From Agelaius tricolor (Eukaryota; Chordata; Aves; Passeriformes; Icteridae): a stretch of 64,000 nucleotides of DNA. This document shows positions 47,803 through 62,016 of this stretch, in pieces. Under the pieces are notes generated by a model. The model did not search any database. It was given only the letters and a program-made list of their open reading frames with translations, and was not told where the DNA came from. The position numbers and the translations under genes were made by a program. Where the stretch lies: NCBI GenBank assembly GCA_023055355.1, contig JALJCS010000035.1:6579501-6643500 (forward strand), written 5' to 3'. How positions within the stretch are numbered: the stretch's first letter is position 1; each line of letters starts with the position of its first letter.

Positions 47803-50800
47803 ACGGAGATACAGAGCTCTCCGAAGCTAAGTGTTGGCCCCGGAACTCTTTTGGCACAAGGTGCTCTACGGAGCTGCCTGCGACTGGCACAAAGCTCTGT
47901 GCGCGAAGAAGCCGCTCTTCGCCTCCGGGAGACAGAGAGAGCGGCAGCTTCCCAACGGCGAACAACCAAGCCGCACCAGACCAGTATAGTGTGGGTAGCT
48001 TTCAAAGTGAGAGAAAACAGAACTTTACCACTCTCCTGCCTTTTCCACTCACATGCTATTGGAAAAGAAGGCGTTTGGGACAACTATCTTCAGCTTTTTG
48101 CTAAACAGTCTGCAGACCTCCCTGCAACTTCTAGGACAAGATTGGGGATGTTTTCTGTACTGGCACAGTTTCTCCTTGCAAGATATAGTGGAAAAGCATT
48201 TTGCTAAGTGTTAGGTGTCAAGAGAAGCAGAAGACGTAGATACGGAGCTCTCCGAAACTAAGTGCCAGTCGTGGGCATCGTCCGGCACAAAGCGCCCTCT
48301 TGGAACGCGCTGCGACCGGCCCAATACTGTATGCGCGAAGAAGCCGCTTCTTCGCCTCCGGGAGACAGAGAGAGCGGCAGCTTCCCAACGGCGAACAACC
48401 AAGCCGCACCAGACCAGTATAGTGTGGGTAGCTTTCAAAGTGAGAGAAAACAGTACTTTAGCACTTTCTTGCCTTTTCAATTAACATTCTATTGGAAAAG
48501 AAGGCGTTTGGGACAACTATCTTCAGGTTTTTGCTAAAAAGCCTGCAGACCTCCTTGCACCATCTAGAGCAAGATTGGGGATGTTTTCTGTACTGGCACA
48601 GTTTCTCCTTGCAAGATATAGTGGAAAAGCTTTTTGCTATGTGTTAGGTGACAAGAGAGGCAGAAGACGAAGATACGCAGCTGTATGAAGTGAAGAGCCG
48701 GTCTGGCGTCTTTTGACACAAGGCGCTCTCTGGAACGCACCGCAACCGGCCAAAGACTGTATGCGCGAAGAAGCCGCTTTTTCGCCTGCAGGAGACAGAG
48801 AGAGCGGCAGCTTCCCAACGGCGAACAACCAAGCCGCACCAGAGCAGTATAGTGTGGGTAGCATTCAAACTGAGAGACAACAGTATTTTACCACTCTCTT
48901 GGCTTTTGCATTCACATTCTACAGGAAAAGAAGGAGTTTTGGACAACTATTTGTGCTTCTTGCTAAACGCTCTGCAGACGTCCGTGAGACTTCTAGAAGA
49001 AGAGATGGGGTGTTTTCTGTACTGGTACCGTTTCTCCTTGGAAGACATAGTGGAAATGCTTTTTGCTATGTGTAAAGTGACAGGAGTGGCAAAGGACGGA
49101 GATACGCAGCTCTAGGAAGGTAAGTGCCAGTCCCGGGCGTCTTTCGGCACAGGTGCTCTACGGAGCTCCCTGCGACCAGCACAAAGCTCTGTGCGCAACA
49201 AAGCCGCTTCTTCGCCTCCGGGAGACCGAGAGAGCGGATGCTGCTGAAAGCGGAAGAACCAAGCCTCACTACACACCCGTGGTGTGGGTAGCTTTCCAAC
49301 TGAGAGAAAACAGCACCTTACCACTCTCCTGCCTTTTCCACTCACATGCTATTGAAAGGGAGGCGTTTTGGACAACTAATCTTTTGCTTTTTGCCAATCC
49401 GTCTGCAGAGGTCCGAGCAATTTTAGAACAGGATATGGGCGGTTTTGTGTACTGGCACAGTTTCTCCTTGCAAGATATAGTGGAAAAGCATTTTGCTGAC
49501 TGTTAGGCGACAAGAGAGGAAGAAGACGGAGATACGGAGCTCTCTGGAGCTAAGTGCCGGTCCCGGGCATCTTTCGGCACAAGCCGCTCTGCGGCGATCG
49601 CTGCGACGGGGCAAATGCTCTCTGCGCAAAGGAGCCGTTTCGTCGCCTCCGGGAGACAGAAATAGCGGCAGGCTTCAAAAGGCGAAGAATCAAGCGCACC
49701 ACACCGCTAGAGTGTGCGTAAGTTTCAAACTGATAGAAAACAGTGCCTTACCACTCTCTTGGCTTGCCACTCATAATTTTTTCTAAAAGAAGGAGTTTTG
49801 GACAACTATCTTTTGCTTCTTGCGGAACACTCTGCAGACCTCCGGGCGACTTCTAGAAGAAGATTGGGAAGGATTTCTGTATTTCCACAGTTTCTCCTTA
49901 AAATTCTTGAGGAAAAGCATTTTGCTGAGTGTTAGGCGACAACAGAGGCAGAAGAAGGAAATACGGAACTCTGCGAAGCTATGTACCGCTCCCGGGCATC
50001 TGTGGGCACAAGCCGCTCTCTGGAACACAGCGCGACCGGCCAAATGATGTATGCGCAAAGAAGCTGCTTCTTTGCCTCTGGGAGACAGAGAGGGCGGCAG
50101 GCTTCAAAAGGCGAAGAATCAAGCGCAGCACACCGCTAGAGTGTGCGTAAGTTTCAAACTGATAGAAAACAGTACTTTACCACTCTCTTGGCTTGCCACT
50201 CATAATTTTTTCTAAAAGAAGGAGTTTTGGACAACTATCTTTTGCTTCTTGCGGAACACTCTGCAGACCTCCGTGCGACTTCTAGAAGAGGATTGGGACG
50301 GATTTCTGTATTTCCACAGTTTCTCCTTAAAATTTTTGTGGAAAAGCATTTTGCGGAGTGTTAGGCGACAACAGAGGCAGAAGACGGAGATACGGAGCTC
50401 TGCGAAGCTATGTACCGCTCCCGGGCATCTTTTGGCACAAGGTGCTCTACGGAGCTGCTTGCGACCGGCACAAAGCTCTGTGCGCGAAGAAGCCGCTCTT
50501 CGCCTGCAGGAGACAGAGAGAGAGGCAGCTTCCCAAAGGCGAACAACCAAGCCGCACCAGACCAGTATAGTGTGGGTAGCTTTCAAAGTGAGAGAAAACA
50601 GTACTTTAGCACTTTCTTGCCTTTTCAATTCATATTCTATTGGAAAAGAAGGCGTTTGGGACAACTATCTTCAGCTTTTTGCTAAACAGTCTGCTGACCT
50701 CCCTGCAACTTCTAGGACAAGATTGGGGATGTTTTCTGTACTGGCACAGTTTCTCCTTGGAAGACATAGTGGCAATGCGTTTTGGTATGTGTAAAGTGAC

Positions 50801-52540
50801 AAGAGTGGCAAAGGACGGAGATACGCAGCTCTAGGAAGGTAAGTGCCAGTCCCGGGCGTCTTTCGGCACAGGTGCTCTACGGAGCTCCCTGCGACCAGTA
50901 CAAAGCTCTGTGCGCAAAAAAGCCGCTTCTTCGCCTCCGGGAGACGGAGACAGCGCATGCTGCTGAAAGGGGAAGAACCAAGCCTCACCACAGACCCGTG
51001 GTGTGGGCAGCTTTCCAACTGAGAGAAAACAGCACCTTACCACTGTCCTGCCTTTTCCACTCACATGCTATTGGAAAAGAAGGAGTTTTGGACAACTTAC
51101 CTTTTGCTTTTTGCCAATCCGTCTGCAGAGGTCCGAGCAATTTTAGAACAGGATATGGGCGGTTTTGTGTACTGGCACAGTTTCTCCTTGCAAGATATAG
51201 TGGAAAAACATTTTGCTAAGTGTTAGGTGTCAAGAGAAGCAGAAGACGTAGATACGGAGCTCTCCGAAACTAAGTGCCAGTCGTGGGCATCGTCCGGCAC
51301 AAAGCGCCCTCTTGGAACGCGCTGCGACCGGCCCAATACTGTATGCGCGAAGAAGCCGCTTCTTCGCCTCCGGGAGACAGAGAGAGCGGCAGCTTCCCAA
51401 CGGCGAACAACCAAGCCGCACCAGACCAGTATAGTGTGGGTAGCATTCAAAGTGAGAGAAAACAGTACTTTAGCACTTTCTTGCCTTTTCAATTAACATT
51501 CTATTGGAAAAGAAGGCGTTTGGGACAACTATCTTCAGGTTTTTGCTAAAAAGCCTGCAGACCTCCTTGCACCATCTAGAGCAAGATTGGGGATGTTTTC
51601 TGTATTGGCACAGTTTCTCCTTGGAAGACATAGTGGCAATGCGTTTTGGTATGTGTAAAGTGACAAGAGTGGCAAAGGACGGAGATACGCAGCTCTAGGA
51701 AGCAAAGTGCCGGTCCCGGGCGTCTTTCGGCACAAGGCGCTCTACGGAGCTCCCTGCGACCAGCACAAAGCTCTGTGCGCAAAAAAGCCTCTTCTTCGCT
51801 TCCGGGAGACGGAGAGACAAGCAGGTTTCGAAAGACGAACAAAGAAGACGAACGACACCGGCAGCCTGTGGCCAGTATCCAAACTTAAAGAGAACGAGTA
51901 CTTTAGCGCTCTCCTGCCTTTCCTCTCACATGCTATTGGAAAAGAAGGCGTTTTGGACAACTATTTGTGCTTCTTGCTAAACGCTCTGCAGACGTCCGTG
52001 AGACTTCTAGAAGAAGAGATGGGGTGTTTTCTGTACTGGCACAGTTTCTCCTTGCAAGATATAGTGGAAAAGCTTTTTGCTATGTGTTAGGTGACAAGAG
52101 AGGCAGAAGACGAAGATACGCAGCTCCATGAAGCTAAGTGCCGGTCCCGGTCGTCTTTTGGCACAAGGCGCTCTCTGGAACGCACCGCGACCGGCCCAAT
52201 ACTGTATGCGCGAAGAAGCCGCTTCTTCGCCTCCGGGAGACAGAGAGAGCGGCAGCTTCCCAACGGCGAACAACCAAGCCGCACCAGAGCAGTATAGTGT
52301 GGGTAGCATTCAAACTGAGAGACAACAGTACTTTACCACTCTCTTGGCTTTTGCATTCACATTCTACTGGAAAAGAAGGAGTTTTGGACAACTATTTGTG
52401 CTTCTTGCTAAACGCTCTGCAGACCTCCGTGAGACTTCTAGAAGAAGAGATGGGGTGTTTTCTGTACTGGCACAGTTTCTCCTTGCAGGATATAGTGGTG
52501 AAGCATTTTGCTGACTGTTAGGCGACAAGAGAGGAAGAAG
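47803..52540 (+). repeat. HOR copy 12, complete 11-mer
   Basis: This complete unit shares the G, I and K variants of copy 11. Its B monomer is unusual: it has caccagaccag, gctttc and cgtttggg, a combination otherwise typical of I or G. That suggests an exchange between paralogous monomers near 48412-48510. Confidence 0.97.
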
Positions 52541-55500
52541 ACGGAGATACAGAGCTCTCCGAAGCTAAGTGTTGGCCCCGGAACTCTTTTGGCACAAGGT
52601 GCTCTACGGAGCTGCCTGCGACTGGCACAAAGCTCTGTGCGCGAAGAAGCCGCTCTTCGCCTCCGGGAGACAGAGAGAGCGGCAGCTTCCCAACGGCGAA
52701 CAACCAAGCCGCACCAGACCAGTATAGTGTGGGTAGCTTTCAAAGTGAGAGAAAACAGAACTTTACCACTCTCCTGCCTTTTCCACTCACATGCTATTGG
52801 AAAAGAAGGCGTTTGGGACAACTATCTTCAGCTTTTTGCTAAACAGTCTGCAGACCTCCCTGCAACTTCTAGGACAAGATTGGGGATGTTTTCTGTACTG
52901 GCACAGTTTCTCCTTGCAAGATATAGTGGAAAAGCATTTTGCTAAGTGTTAGGTGTCAAGAGAAGCAGAAGACGTAGATACGGAGCTCTCCGAAACTAAG
53001 TGCCAGTCGTGGGCATCGTCCGGCACAAAGCGCCCTCTTGGAACGCGCTGCGACCGGCCCAATACTGTATGCGCGAAGAAGCCGCTTCTTCGCCTCCGGG
53101 AGACAGAGAGAGCGGCAGCTTCCCAACGGCGAACAACCAAGCCGCACCAAACCAGTATAGTGTGGGTAGCATTCAAAGTGAGAGAAAACAGTACTTTAGC
53201 ACTTTCTTGCCTTTTCAATTAACATTCTATTGGAAAAGAAGGCGTTTAAGACAACTATCTTCAGGTTTTTGCTAAAAAGCCTGCAGACCTCCTTGCACCA
53301 TCTAGAGCAAGATTGGGGATGTTTTCTGTACTGGCACAGTTTCTCCTTGCAAGATATAGTGGAAAAGCTTTTTGCTATGTGTTAGGTGACAAGAGAGGCA
53401 GAAGACGAAGATACGCAGCTGTATGAAGTGAAGAGCCGGTCTGGCGTCTTTTGACACAAGGCGCTCTCTGGAACGCACCGCAACCGGCCAAAGACTGTAT
53501 GCGCGAAGAAGCCGCTTTTTCGCCTGCAGGAGACAGAGAGAGCGGCAGCTTCCCAACGGCGAACAACCAAGCCGCACCAGAGCAGTATAGTGTGGGTAGC
53601 ATTCAAACTGAGAGACAACAGTATTTTACCACTCTCTTGGCTTTTGCATTCACATTCTACAGGAAAAGAAGGAGTTTTGGACAACTATTTGTGCTTCTTG
53701 CTAAACGCTCTGCAGACGTCCGTGAGACTTCTAGAAGAAGAGATGGGGTGTTTTCTGTACTGGTACCGTTTCTCCTTGGAAGACATAGTGGAAATGCTTT
53801 TTGCTATGTGTAAAGTGACAGGAGTGGCAAAGGACGGAGATACGCAGCTCTAGGAAGGTAAGTGCCAGTCCCGGGCGTCTTTCGGCACAGGTGCTCTACG
53901 GAGCTCCCTGCGACCAGCACAAAGCTCTGTGCGCAACAAAGCCGCTTCTTCGCCTCCGGGAGACCGAGAGAGCGGATGCTGCTGAAAGCGGAAGAACCAA
54001 GCCTCACTACACACCCGTGGTGTGGGTAGCTTTCCAACTGAGAGAAAACAGCACCTTACCACTCTCCTGCCTTTTCCACTCACATGCTATTGAAAGGGAG
54101 GCGTTTTGGACAACTAATCTTTTGCTTTTTGCCAATCCGTCTGCAGAGGTCCGAGCAATTTTAGAACAGGATATGGGCGGTTTTGTGTACTGGCACAGTT
54201 TCTCCTTGCAAGATATAGTGGAAAAGCATTTTGCTGACTGTTAGGCGACAAGAGAGGAAGAAGACGGAGATACGGAGCTCTCTGGAGCTAAGTGCCGGTC
54301 CCGGGCATCTTTCGGCACAAGCCGCTCTGCGGCGATCGCTGCGACGGGGCAAATGCTCTCTGCGCAAAGGAGCCGTTTCGTCGCCTCCGGGAGACAGAAA
54401 TAGCGGCAGGCTTCAAAAGGCGAAGAATCAAGCGCACCACACCGCTAGAGTGTGCGTAAGTTTCAAACTGATAGAAAACAGTGCCTTACCACTCTCTTGG
54501 CTTGCCACTCATAATTTTTTCTAAAAGAAGGAGTTTTGGACAACTATCTTTTGCTTCTTGCGGAACACTCTGCAGACCTCCGGGCGACTTCTAGAAGAAG
54601 ATTGGGAAGGATTTCTGTATTTCCACAGTTTCTCCTTAAAATTCTTGAGGAAAAGCATTTTGCTGAGTGTTAGGCGACAACAGAGGCAGAAGAAGGAAAT
54701 ACGGAACTCTGCGAAGCTATGTACCGCTCCCGGGCATCTGTGGGCACAAGCCGCTCTCTGGAACACAGCGCGACCGGCCAAATGATGTATGCGCAAAGAA
54801 GCTGCTTCTTTGCCTCTGGGAGACAGAGAGGGCGGCAGGCTTCAAAAGGCGAAGAATCAAGCGCAGCACACCGCTAGAGTGTGCGTAAGTTTCAAACTGA
54901 TAGAAAACAGTACTTTACCACTCTCTTGGCTTGCCACTCATAATTTTTTCTAAAAGAAGGAGTTTTGGACAACTATCTTTTGCTTCTTGCGGAACACTCT
55001 GCAGACCTCCGTGCGACTTCTAGAAGAGGATTGGGACGGATTTCTGTATTTCCACAGTTTCTCCTTAAAATTTTTGTGGAAAAGCATTTTGCGGAGTGTT
55101 AGGCGACAACAGAGGCAGAAGACGGAGATACGGAGCTCTGCGAAGCTATGTACCGCTCCCGGGCATCTTTTGGCACAAGGTGCTCTACGGAGCTGCCTGC
55201 GACCGGCACAAAGCTCTGTGCGCGAAGAAGCCGCTCTTCGCCTGCAGGAGACAGAGAGAGAGGCAGCTTCCCAAAGGCGAACAACCAAGCCGCACCAGAC
55301 CAGTATAGTGTGGGTAGCTTTCAAAGTGAGAGAAAACAGTACTTTAGCACTTTCTTGCCTTTTCAATTCATATTCTATTGGAAAAGAAGGCGTTTGGGAC
55401 AACTATCTTCAGCTTTTTGCTAAACAGTCTGCTGACCTCCCTGCAACTTCTAGGACAAGATTGGGGATGTTTTCTGTACTGGCACAGTTTCTCCTTGGAA

Positions 55501-57278
55501 GACATAGTGGCAATGCGTTTTGGTATGTGTAAAGTGACAAGAGTGGCAAAGGACGGAGATACGCAGCTCTAGGAAGGTAAGTGCCAGTCCCGGGCGTCTT
55601 TCGGCACAGGTGCTCTACGGAGCTCCCTGCGACCAGTACAAAGCTCTGTGCGCAAAAAAGCCGCTTCTTCGCCTCCGGGAGACGGAGACAGCGCATGCTG
55701 CTGAAAGGGGAAGAACCAAGCCTCACCACAGACCCGTGGTGTGGGCAGCTTTCCAACTGAGAGAAAACAGCACCTTACCACTGTCCTGCCTTTTCCACTC
55801 ACATGCTATTGGAAAAGAAGGAGTTTTGGACAACTTACCTTTTGCTTTTTGCCAATCCGTCTGCAGAGGTCCGAGCAATTTTAGAACAGGATATGGGCGG
55901 TTTTGTGTACTGGCACAGTTTCTCCTTGCAAGATATAGTGGAAAAACATTTTGCTAAGTGTTAGGTGTCAAGAGAAGCAGAAGACGTACATACGGAGCTC
56001 TCCGAAACTAAGTGCCAGTCGTGGGCATCGTCCGGCACAAAGCGCCCTCTTGGAACGCGCTGCGACCGGCCCAATACTGTATGCGCGAAGAAGCCGCTTC
56101 TTCGCCTCCGGGAGACAGAGAGAGCGGCAGCTTCCCAACGGCGAACAACCAAGCCGCACCAGACCAGTATAGTGTGGGTAGCATTCAAAGTGAGAGAAAA
56201 CAGTACTTTAGCACTTTCTTGCCTTTTCAATTAACATTCTATTGGAAAAGAAGGCGTTTAAGACAACTATCTTCAGGTTTTTGCTAAAAAGCCTGCAGAC
56301 CTCCTTGCAACATCTAGAGCAAGATTGGGGATGTTTTCTGTACTGGCACAGTTTCTCCTTGGAAGACATAGTGGCAATGCGTTTTGGTATGTGTAAAGTG
56401 ACAAGAGTGGCAAAGGACGGAGATACGCAGCTCTAGGAAGCAAAGTGCCGGTCCCGGGCGTCTTTCGGCACAAGGCGCTCTACGGAGCTCCCTGCGACCA
56501 GCACAAAGCTCTGTGCGCAAAAAAGCCTCTTCTTCGCTTCCGGGAGACGGAGAGACAAGCAGGTTTCGAAAGACGAACAAAGAAGACGAACGACACCGGC
56601 AGCCTGTGGCCAGTATCCAAACTTAAAGAGAACGAGTACTTTAGCGCTCTCCTGCCTTTCCTCTCACATGCTATTGGAAAAGAAGGCGTTTTGGACAACT
56701 ATTTGTGCTTCTTGCTAAACGCTCTGCAGACGTCCGTGAGACTTCTAGAAGAAGAGATGGGGTGTTTTCTGTACTGGCACAGTTTCTCCTTGCAAGATAT
56801 AGTGGAAAAGCTTTTTGCTATGTGTTAGGTGACAAGAGAGGCAGAAGACGAAGATACGCAGCTCCATGAAGCTAAGTGCCGGTCCCGGTCGTCTTTTGGC
56901 ACAAGGCGCTCTCTGGAACGCACCGCGACCGGCCCAATACTGTATGCGCGAAGAAGCCGCTTCTTCCCCTCCGGGAGACAGAGAAAGCGGCAGCTTCCCA
57001 ACGGCGAACAACCAAGCCGCACCAGAGCAGTATAGTGTGGGTAGCATTCAAACTGAGAGACAACAGTACTTTACCACTCTCTTGGCTTTTGCATTCACAT
57101 TCTACTGGAAAAGAAGGAGTTTTGGACAACTATTTGTGCTTCTTGCTAAACGCTCTGCAGACCTCCGTGAGACTTCTAGAAGAAGAGATGGGGTGTTTTC
57201 TGTACTGGCACAGTTTCTCCTTGCAGGATATAGTGGTGAAGCATTTTGCTGACTGTTAGGCGACAAGAGAGGAAGAAG
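52541..57278 (+). repeat. HOR copy 13, complete 11-mer
   Basis: This complete unit has an I monomer with gtacata, caccagaccag, tttaagac and ttgcaacatc, as in copy 14. K has a private G-to-A change at 56985 (gagaaagcgg), seen in no other copy. Confidence 0.97.
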
Positions 57279-60200
57279 ACGGAGATACAGAGCTCTCCGA
57301 AGCTAAGTGTTGGCCCCGGAACTCTTTTGGCACAAGGTGCTCTACGGAGCTGCCTGCGACTGGCACAAAGCTCTGTGCGCGAAGAAGCCGCTCTTCGCCT
57401 CCGGGAGACAGAGAGAGCGGCAGCTTCCCAACGGCGAACAACCAAGCCGCACCAGACCAGTATAGTGTGGGTAGCTTTCAAAGTGAGAGAAAACAGAACT
57501 TTACCACTCTCCTGCCTTTTCCACTCACATGCTATTGGAAAAGAAGGCGTTTGGGACAACTATCTTCAGCTTTTTGCTAAACAGTCTGCAGACCTCCCTG
57601 CAACTTCTAGGACAAGATTGGGGATGTTTTCTGTACTGGCACAGTTTCTCCTTGCAAGATATAGTGGAAAAGCATTTTGCTAAGTGTTAGGTGTCAAGAG
57701 AAGCAGAAGACGTACATACGGAGCTCTCCGAAACTAAGTGCCAGTCGTGGGCATCGTCCGGCACAAAGCGCCCTCTTGGAACGCGCTGCGACCGGCCCAA
57801 TACTGTATGCGCGAAGAAGCCGCTTCTTCGCCTCCGGGAGACAGAGAGAGCGGCAGCTTCCCAACGGCGAACAACCAAGCCGCACCAAACCAGTATAGTG
57901 TGGGTAGCATTCAAAGTGAGAGAAAACAGTACTTTAGCACTTTCTTGCCTTTTCAATTAACATTCTATTGGAAAAGAAGGCGTTTAAGACAACTATCTTC
58001 AGGTTTTTGCTAAAAAGCCTGCAGACCTCCTTGCACCATCTAGAGCAAGATTGGGGATGTTTTCTGTACTGGCACAGTTTCTCCTTGCAAGATATAGTGG
58101 AAAAGCTTTTTGCTATGTGTTAGGTGACAAGAGAGGCAGAAGACGAAGATACGCAGCTGTATGAAGTGAAGAGCCGGTCTGGCGTCTTTTGACACAAGGC
58201 GCTCTCTGGAACGCACCGCAACCGGCCAAAGACTGTATGCGCGAAGAAGCCGCTTTTTCGCCTGCAGGAGACAGAGAGAGCGGCAGCTTCCCAACGGCGA
58301 ACAACCAAGCCGCACCAGAGCAGTATAGTGTGGGTAGCATTCAAACTGAGAGACAACAGTATTTTACCACTCTCTTGGCTTTTGCATTCACATTCTACAG
58401 GAAAAGAAGGAGTTTTGGACAACTATTTGTGCTTCTTGCTAAACGCTCTGCAGACGTCCGTGAGACTTCTAGAAGAAGAGATGGGGTGTTTTCTGTACTG
58501 GTACCGTTTCTCCTTGGAAGACATAGTGGAAATGCTTTTTGCTATGTGTAAAGTGACAGGAGTGGCAAACGACGGAGATACGCAGCTCTAGGAAGGTAAG
58601 TGCCAGTCCCGGGCGTCTTTCGGCACAGGTGCTCTACGGAGCTCCCTGCGACCAGCACAAAGCTCTGTGCGCAACAAAGCCGCTTCTTCGCCTCCGGGAG
58701 ACCGAGAGAGCGGATGCTGCTGAAAGCGGAAGAACCAAGCCTCACTACACACCCGTGGTGTGGGTAGCTTTCCAACTGAGAGAAAACAGCACCTTACCAC
58801 TCTCCTGCCTTTTCCACTCACATGCTATTGAAAGGGAGGCGTTTTGGACAACTAATCTTTTGCTTTTTGCCAATCCGTCTGCAGAGGTCCGAGCAATTTT
58901 AGAACAGGATATGGGCGGTTTTGTGTACTGGCACAGTTTCTCCTTGCAAGATATAGTGGAAAAGCATTTTGCTGACTGTTAGGCGACAAGAGAGGAAGAA
59001 GACGGAGATACGGAGCTCTCTGGAGCTAAGTGCCGGTCCCGGGCATCTTTCGGCACAAGCCGCTCTGCGGCGATCGCTGCGACGGGGCAAATGCTCTCTG
59101 CGCAAAGGAGCCGTTTCGTCGCCTCCGGGAGACAGAAATAGCGGCAGGCTTCAAAAGGCGAAGAATCAAGCGCACCACACCGCTAGAGTGTGCGTAAGTT
59201 TCAAACTGATAGAAAACAGTGCCTTACCACTCTCTTGGCTTGCCACTCATAATTTTTTCTAAAAGAAGGAGTTTTGGACAACTATCTTTTGCTTCTTGCG
59301 GAACACTCTGCAGACCTCCGGGCGACTTCTAGAAGAAGATTGGGAAGGATTTCTGTATTTCCACAGTTTCTCCTTAAAATTTTTGAGGAAAAGCATTTTG
59401 CTGAGTGTTAGGCGACAACAGAGGCAGAAGAAGGAAATACGGAACTCTGCGAAGCTATGTACCGCTCCCGGGCATCTGTGGGCACAAGCCGCTCTCTGGA
59501 ACACAGCGCGACCGGCCAAATGATGTATGCGCAAAGAAGCTGCTTCTTCGCCTCTGGGAGACAGAGAGGGCGGCAGGCTTCAAAAGGCGAAGAATCAAGC
59601 GCAGCACACCGCTAGAGTGTGCGTAAGTTTCAAACTGATAGAAAACAGTACTTTACCACTCTCTTGGCTTGCCACTCATAATTTTTTCTAAAAGAAGGAG
59701 TTTTGGACAACTATCTTTTGCTTCTTGCGGAACACTCTGCAGACCTCCGTGCGACTTCTAGAAGAGGATTGGGACGGATTTCTGTATTTCCACAGTTTCT
59801 CCTTAAAATTTTTGTGGAAAAGCATTTTGCGGAGTGTTAGGCGACAACAGAGGCAGAAGACGGAGATACGGAGCTCTGCGAAGCTATGTACCGCTCCCGG
59901 GCATCTTTTGGCACAAGGTGCTCTACGGAGCTGCCTGCGACCGGCACAAAGCTCTGTGCGCGAAGAAGCCGCTCTTCGCCTGCAGGAGACAGAGAGAGAG
60001 GCAGCTTCCCAAAGGCGAACAACCAAGCCGCACCAGACCAGTATAGTGTGGGTAGCTTTCAAAGTGAGAGAAAACAGTACTTTAGCACTTTCTTGCCTTT
60101 TCAATTCATATTCTATTGGAAAAGAAGGCGTTTGGGACAACTATCTTCAGCTTTTTGCTAAACAGTCTGCTGACCTCCCTGCAACTTCTAGGACAAGATT

Positions 60201-62016
60201 GGGGATGTTTTCTGTATTGGCACAGTTTCTCCTTGGAAGACATAGTGGCAATGCGTTTTGGTATGTGTAAAGTGACAAGAGTGGCAAAGGACGGAGATAC
60301 GCAGCTCTAGGAAGGTAAGTGCCAGTCCCGGGCGTCTTTCGGCACAGGTGCTCTACGGAGCTCCCTGCGACCAGTACAAAGCTCTGTGCGCAAAAAAGCC
60401 GCTTCTTCGCCTCCGGGAGACGGAGACAGCGCATGCTGCTGAAAGGGGAAGAACCAAGCCTCACCACAGACCCGTGGTGTGGGCAGCTTTCCAACTGAGA
60501 GAAAACAGCACCTTACCACTGTCCTGCCTTTTCCACTCACATGCTATTGGAAAAGAAGGAGTTTTGGACAACTTACCTTTTGCTTTTTGCCAATCCGTCT
60601 GCAGAGGTCCGAGCAATTTTAGAACAGGATATGGGCGGTTTTGTGTACTGGCACAGTTTCTCCTTGCAAGATATAGTGGAAAAACATTTTGCTAAGTGTT
60701 AGGTGTCAAGAGAAGCAGAAGACGTACATACGGAGCTCTCCGAAACTAAGTGCCAGTCGTGGGCATCGTCCGGCACAAAGCGCCCTCTTGGAACGCGCTG
60801 CGACCGGCCCAATACTGTATGCGCGAAGAAGCCGCTTCTTCGCCTCCGGGAGACAGAGAGAGCGGCAGCTTCCCAACGGCGAACAACCAAGCCGCACCAG
60901 ACCAGTATAGTGTGGGTAGCATTCAAAGTGAGAGAAAACAGTACTTTAGCACTTTCTTGCCTTTTCAATTAACATTCTATTGGAAAAGAAGGCGTTTAAG
61001 ACAACTATCTTCAGGTTTTTGCTAAAAAGCCTGCAGACCTCCTTGCAACATCTAGAGCAAGATTGGGGATGTTTTCTGTACTGGCACAGTTTCTCCTTGG
61101 AAGACATAGTGGCAATGCGTTTTGGTATGTGTAAAGTGACAAGAGTGGCAAAGGACGGAGATACGCAGCTCTAGGAAGCAAAGTGCCGGTCCCGGGCGTC
61201 TTTCGGCACAAGGCGCTCTACGGAGCTCCCTGCGACCAGCACAAAGCTCTGTGCGCAAAAAAGCCTCTTCTTCGCTTCCGGGAGACGGAGAGACAAGCAG
61301 GTTTCGAAAGACGAACAAAGAAGACGAACGACACCGGCAGCCTGTGGCCAGTATCCAAACTTAAAGAGAACGAGTACTTTAGCGCTCTCCTGCCTTTCCT
61401 CTCACATGCTATTGGAAAAGAAGGCGTTTTGGACAACTATTTGTGCTTCTTGCTAAACGCTCTGCAGACGTCCGTGAGACTTCTAGAAGAAGAGATGGGG
61501 TGTTTTCTGTACTGGCACAGTTTCTCCTTGCAAGATATAGTGGAAAAGCTTTTTGCTATGTGTTAGGTGACAAGAGAGGCAGAAGACGAAGATACGCAGC
61601 TCCATGAAGCTAAGTGCCGGTCCCGGTCGTCTTTTGGCACAAGGCGCTCTCTGGAACGCACCGCGACCGGCCCAATACTGTATGCGCGAAGAAGCCGCTT
61701 CTTCCCCTCCGGGAGACAGAGAGAGCGGCAGCTTCCCAACGGCGAACAACCAAGCCGCACCAGAGCAGTATAGTGTGGGTAGCATTCAAACTGAGAGACA
61801 ACAGTACTTTACCACTCTCTTGGCTTTTGCATTCCCATTCTACTGGAAAAGAAGGAGTTTTGGACAACTATTTGTGCTTCTTGCTAAACGCTCTGCAGAC
61901 CTCCGTGAGACTTCTAGAAGAAGAGATGGGGTGTTTTCTGTACTGGGACAGTTTCTCCTTGCAGGATATAGTGGTGAAGCATTTTGCTGACTGTTAGGCG
62001 ACAAGAGAGGAAGAAG
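57279..62016 (+). repeat. HOR copy 14, complete 11-mer
   Basis: This complete unit has gtacata in both B and I. F has the ttcttcgcctc variant and E has the aatttttgagg tail of copy 6. Private changes are C at 58570 (gcaaacgacgg, at the C/D junction) and C at 61835 (attcccattc, in K). G has gtattggc, otherwise an I-monomer variant. K has tactgggacag and precedes class II copy 15. Confidence 0.97.
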
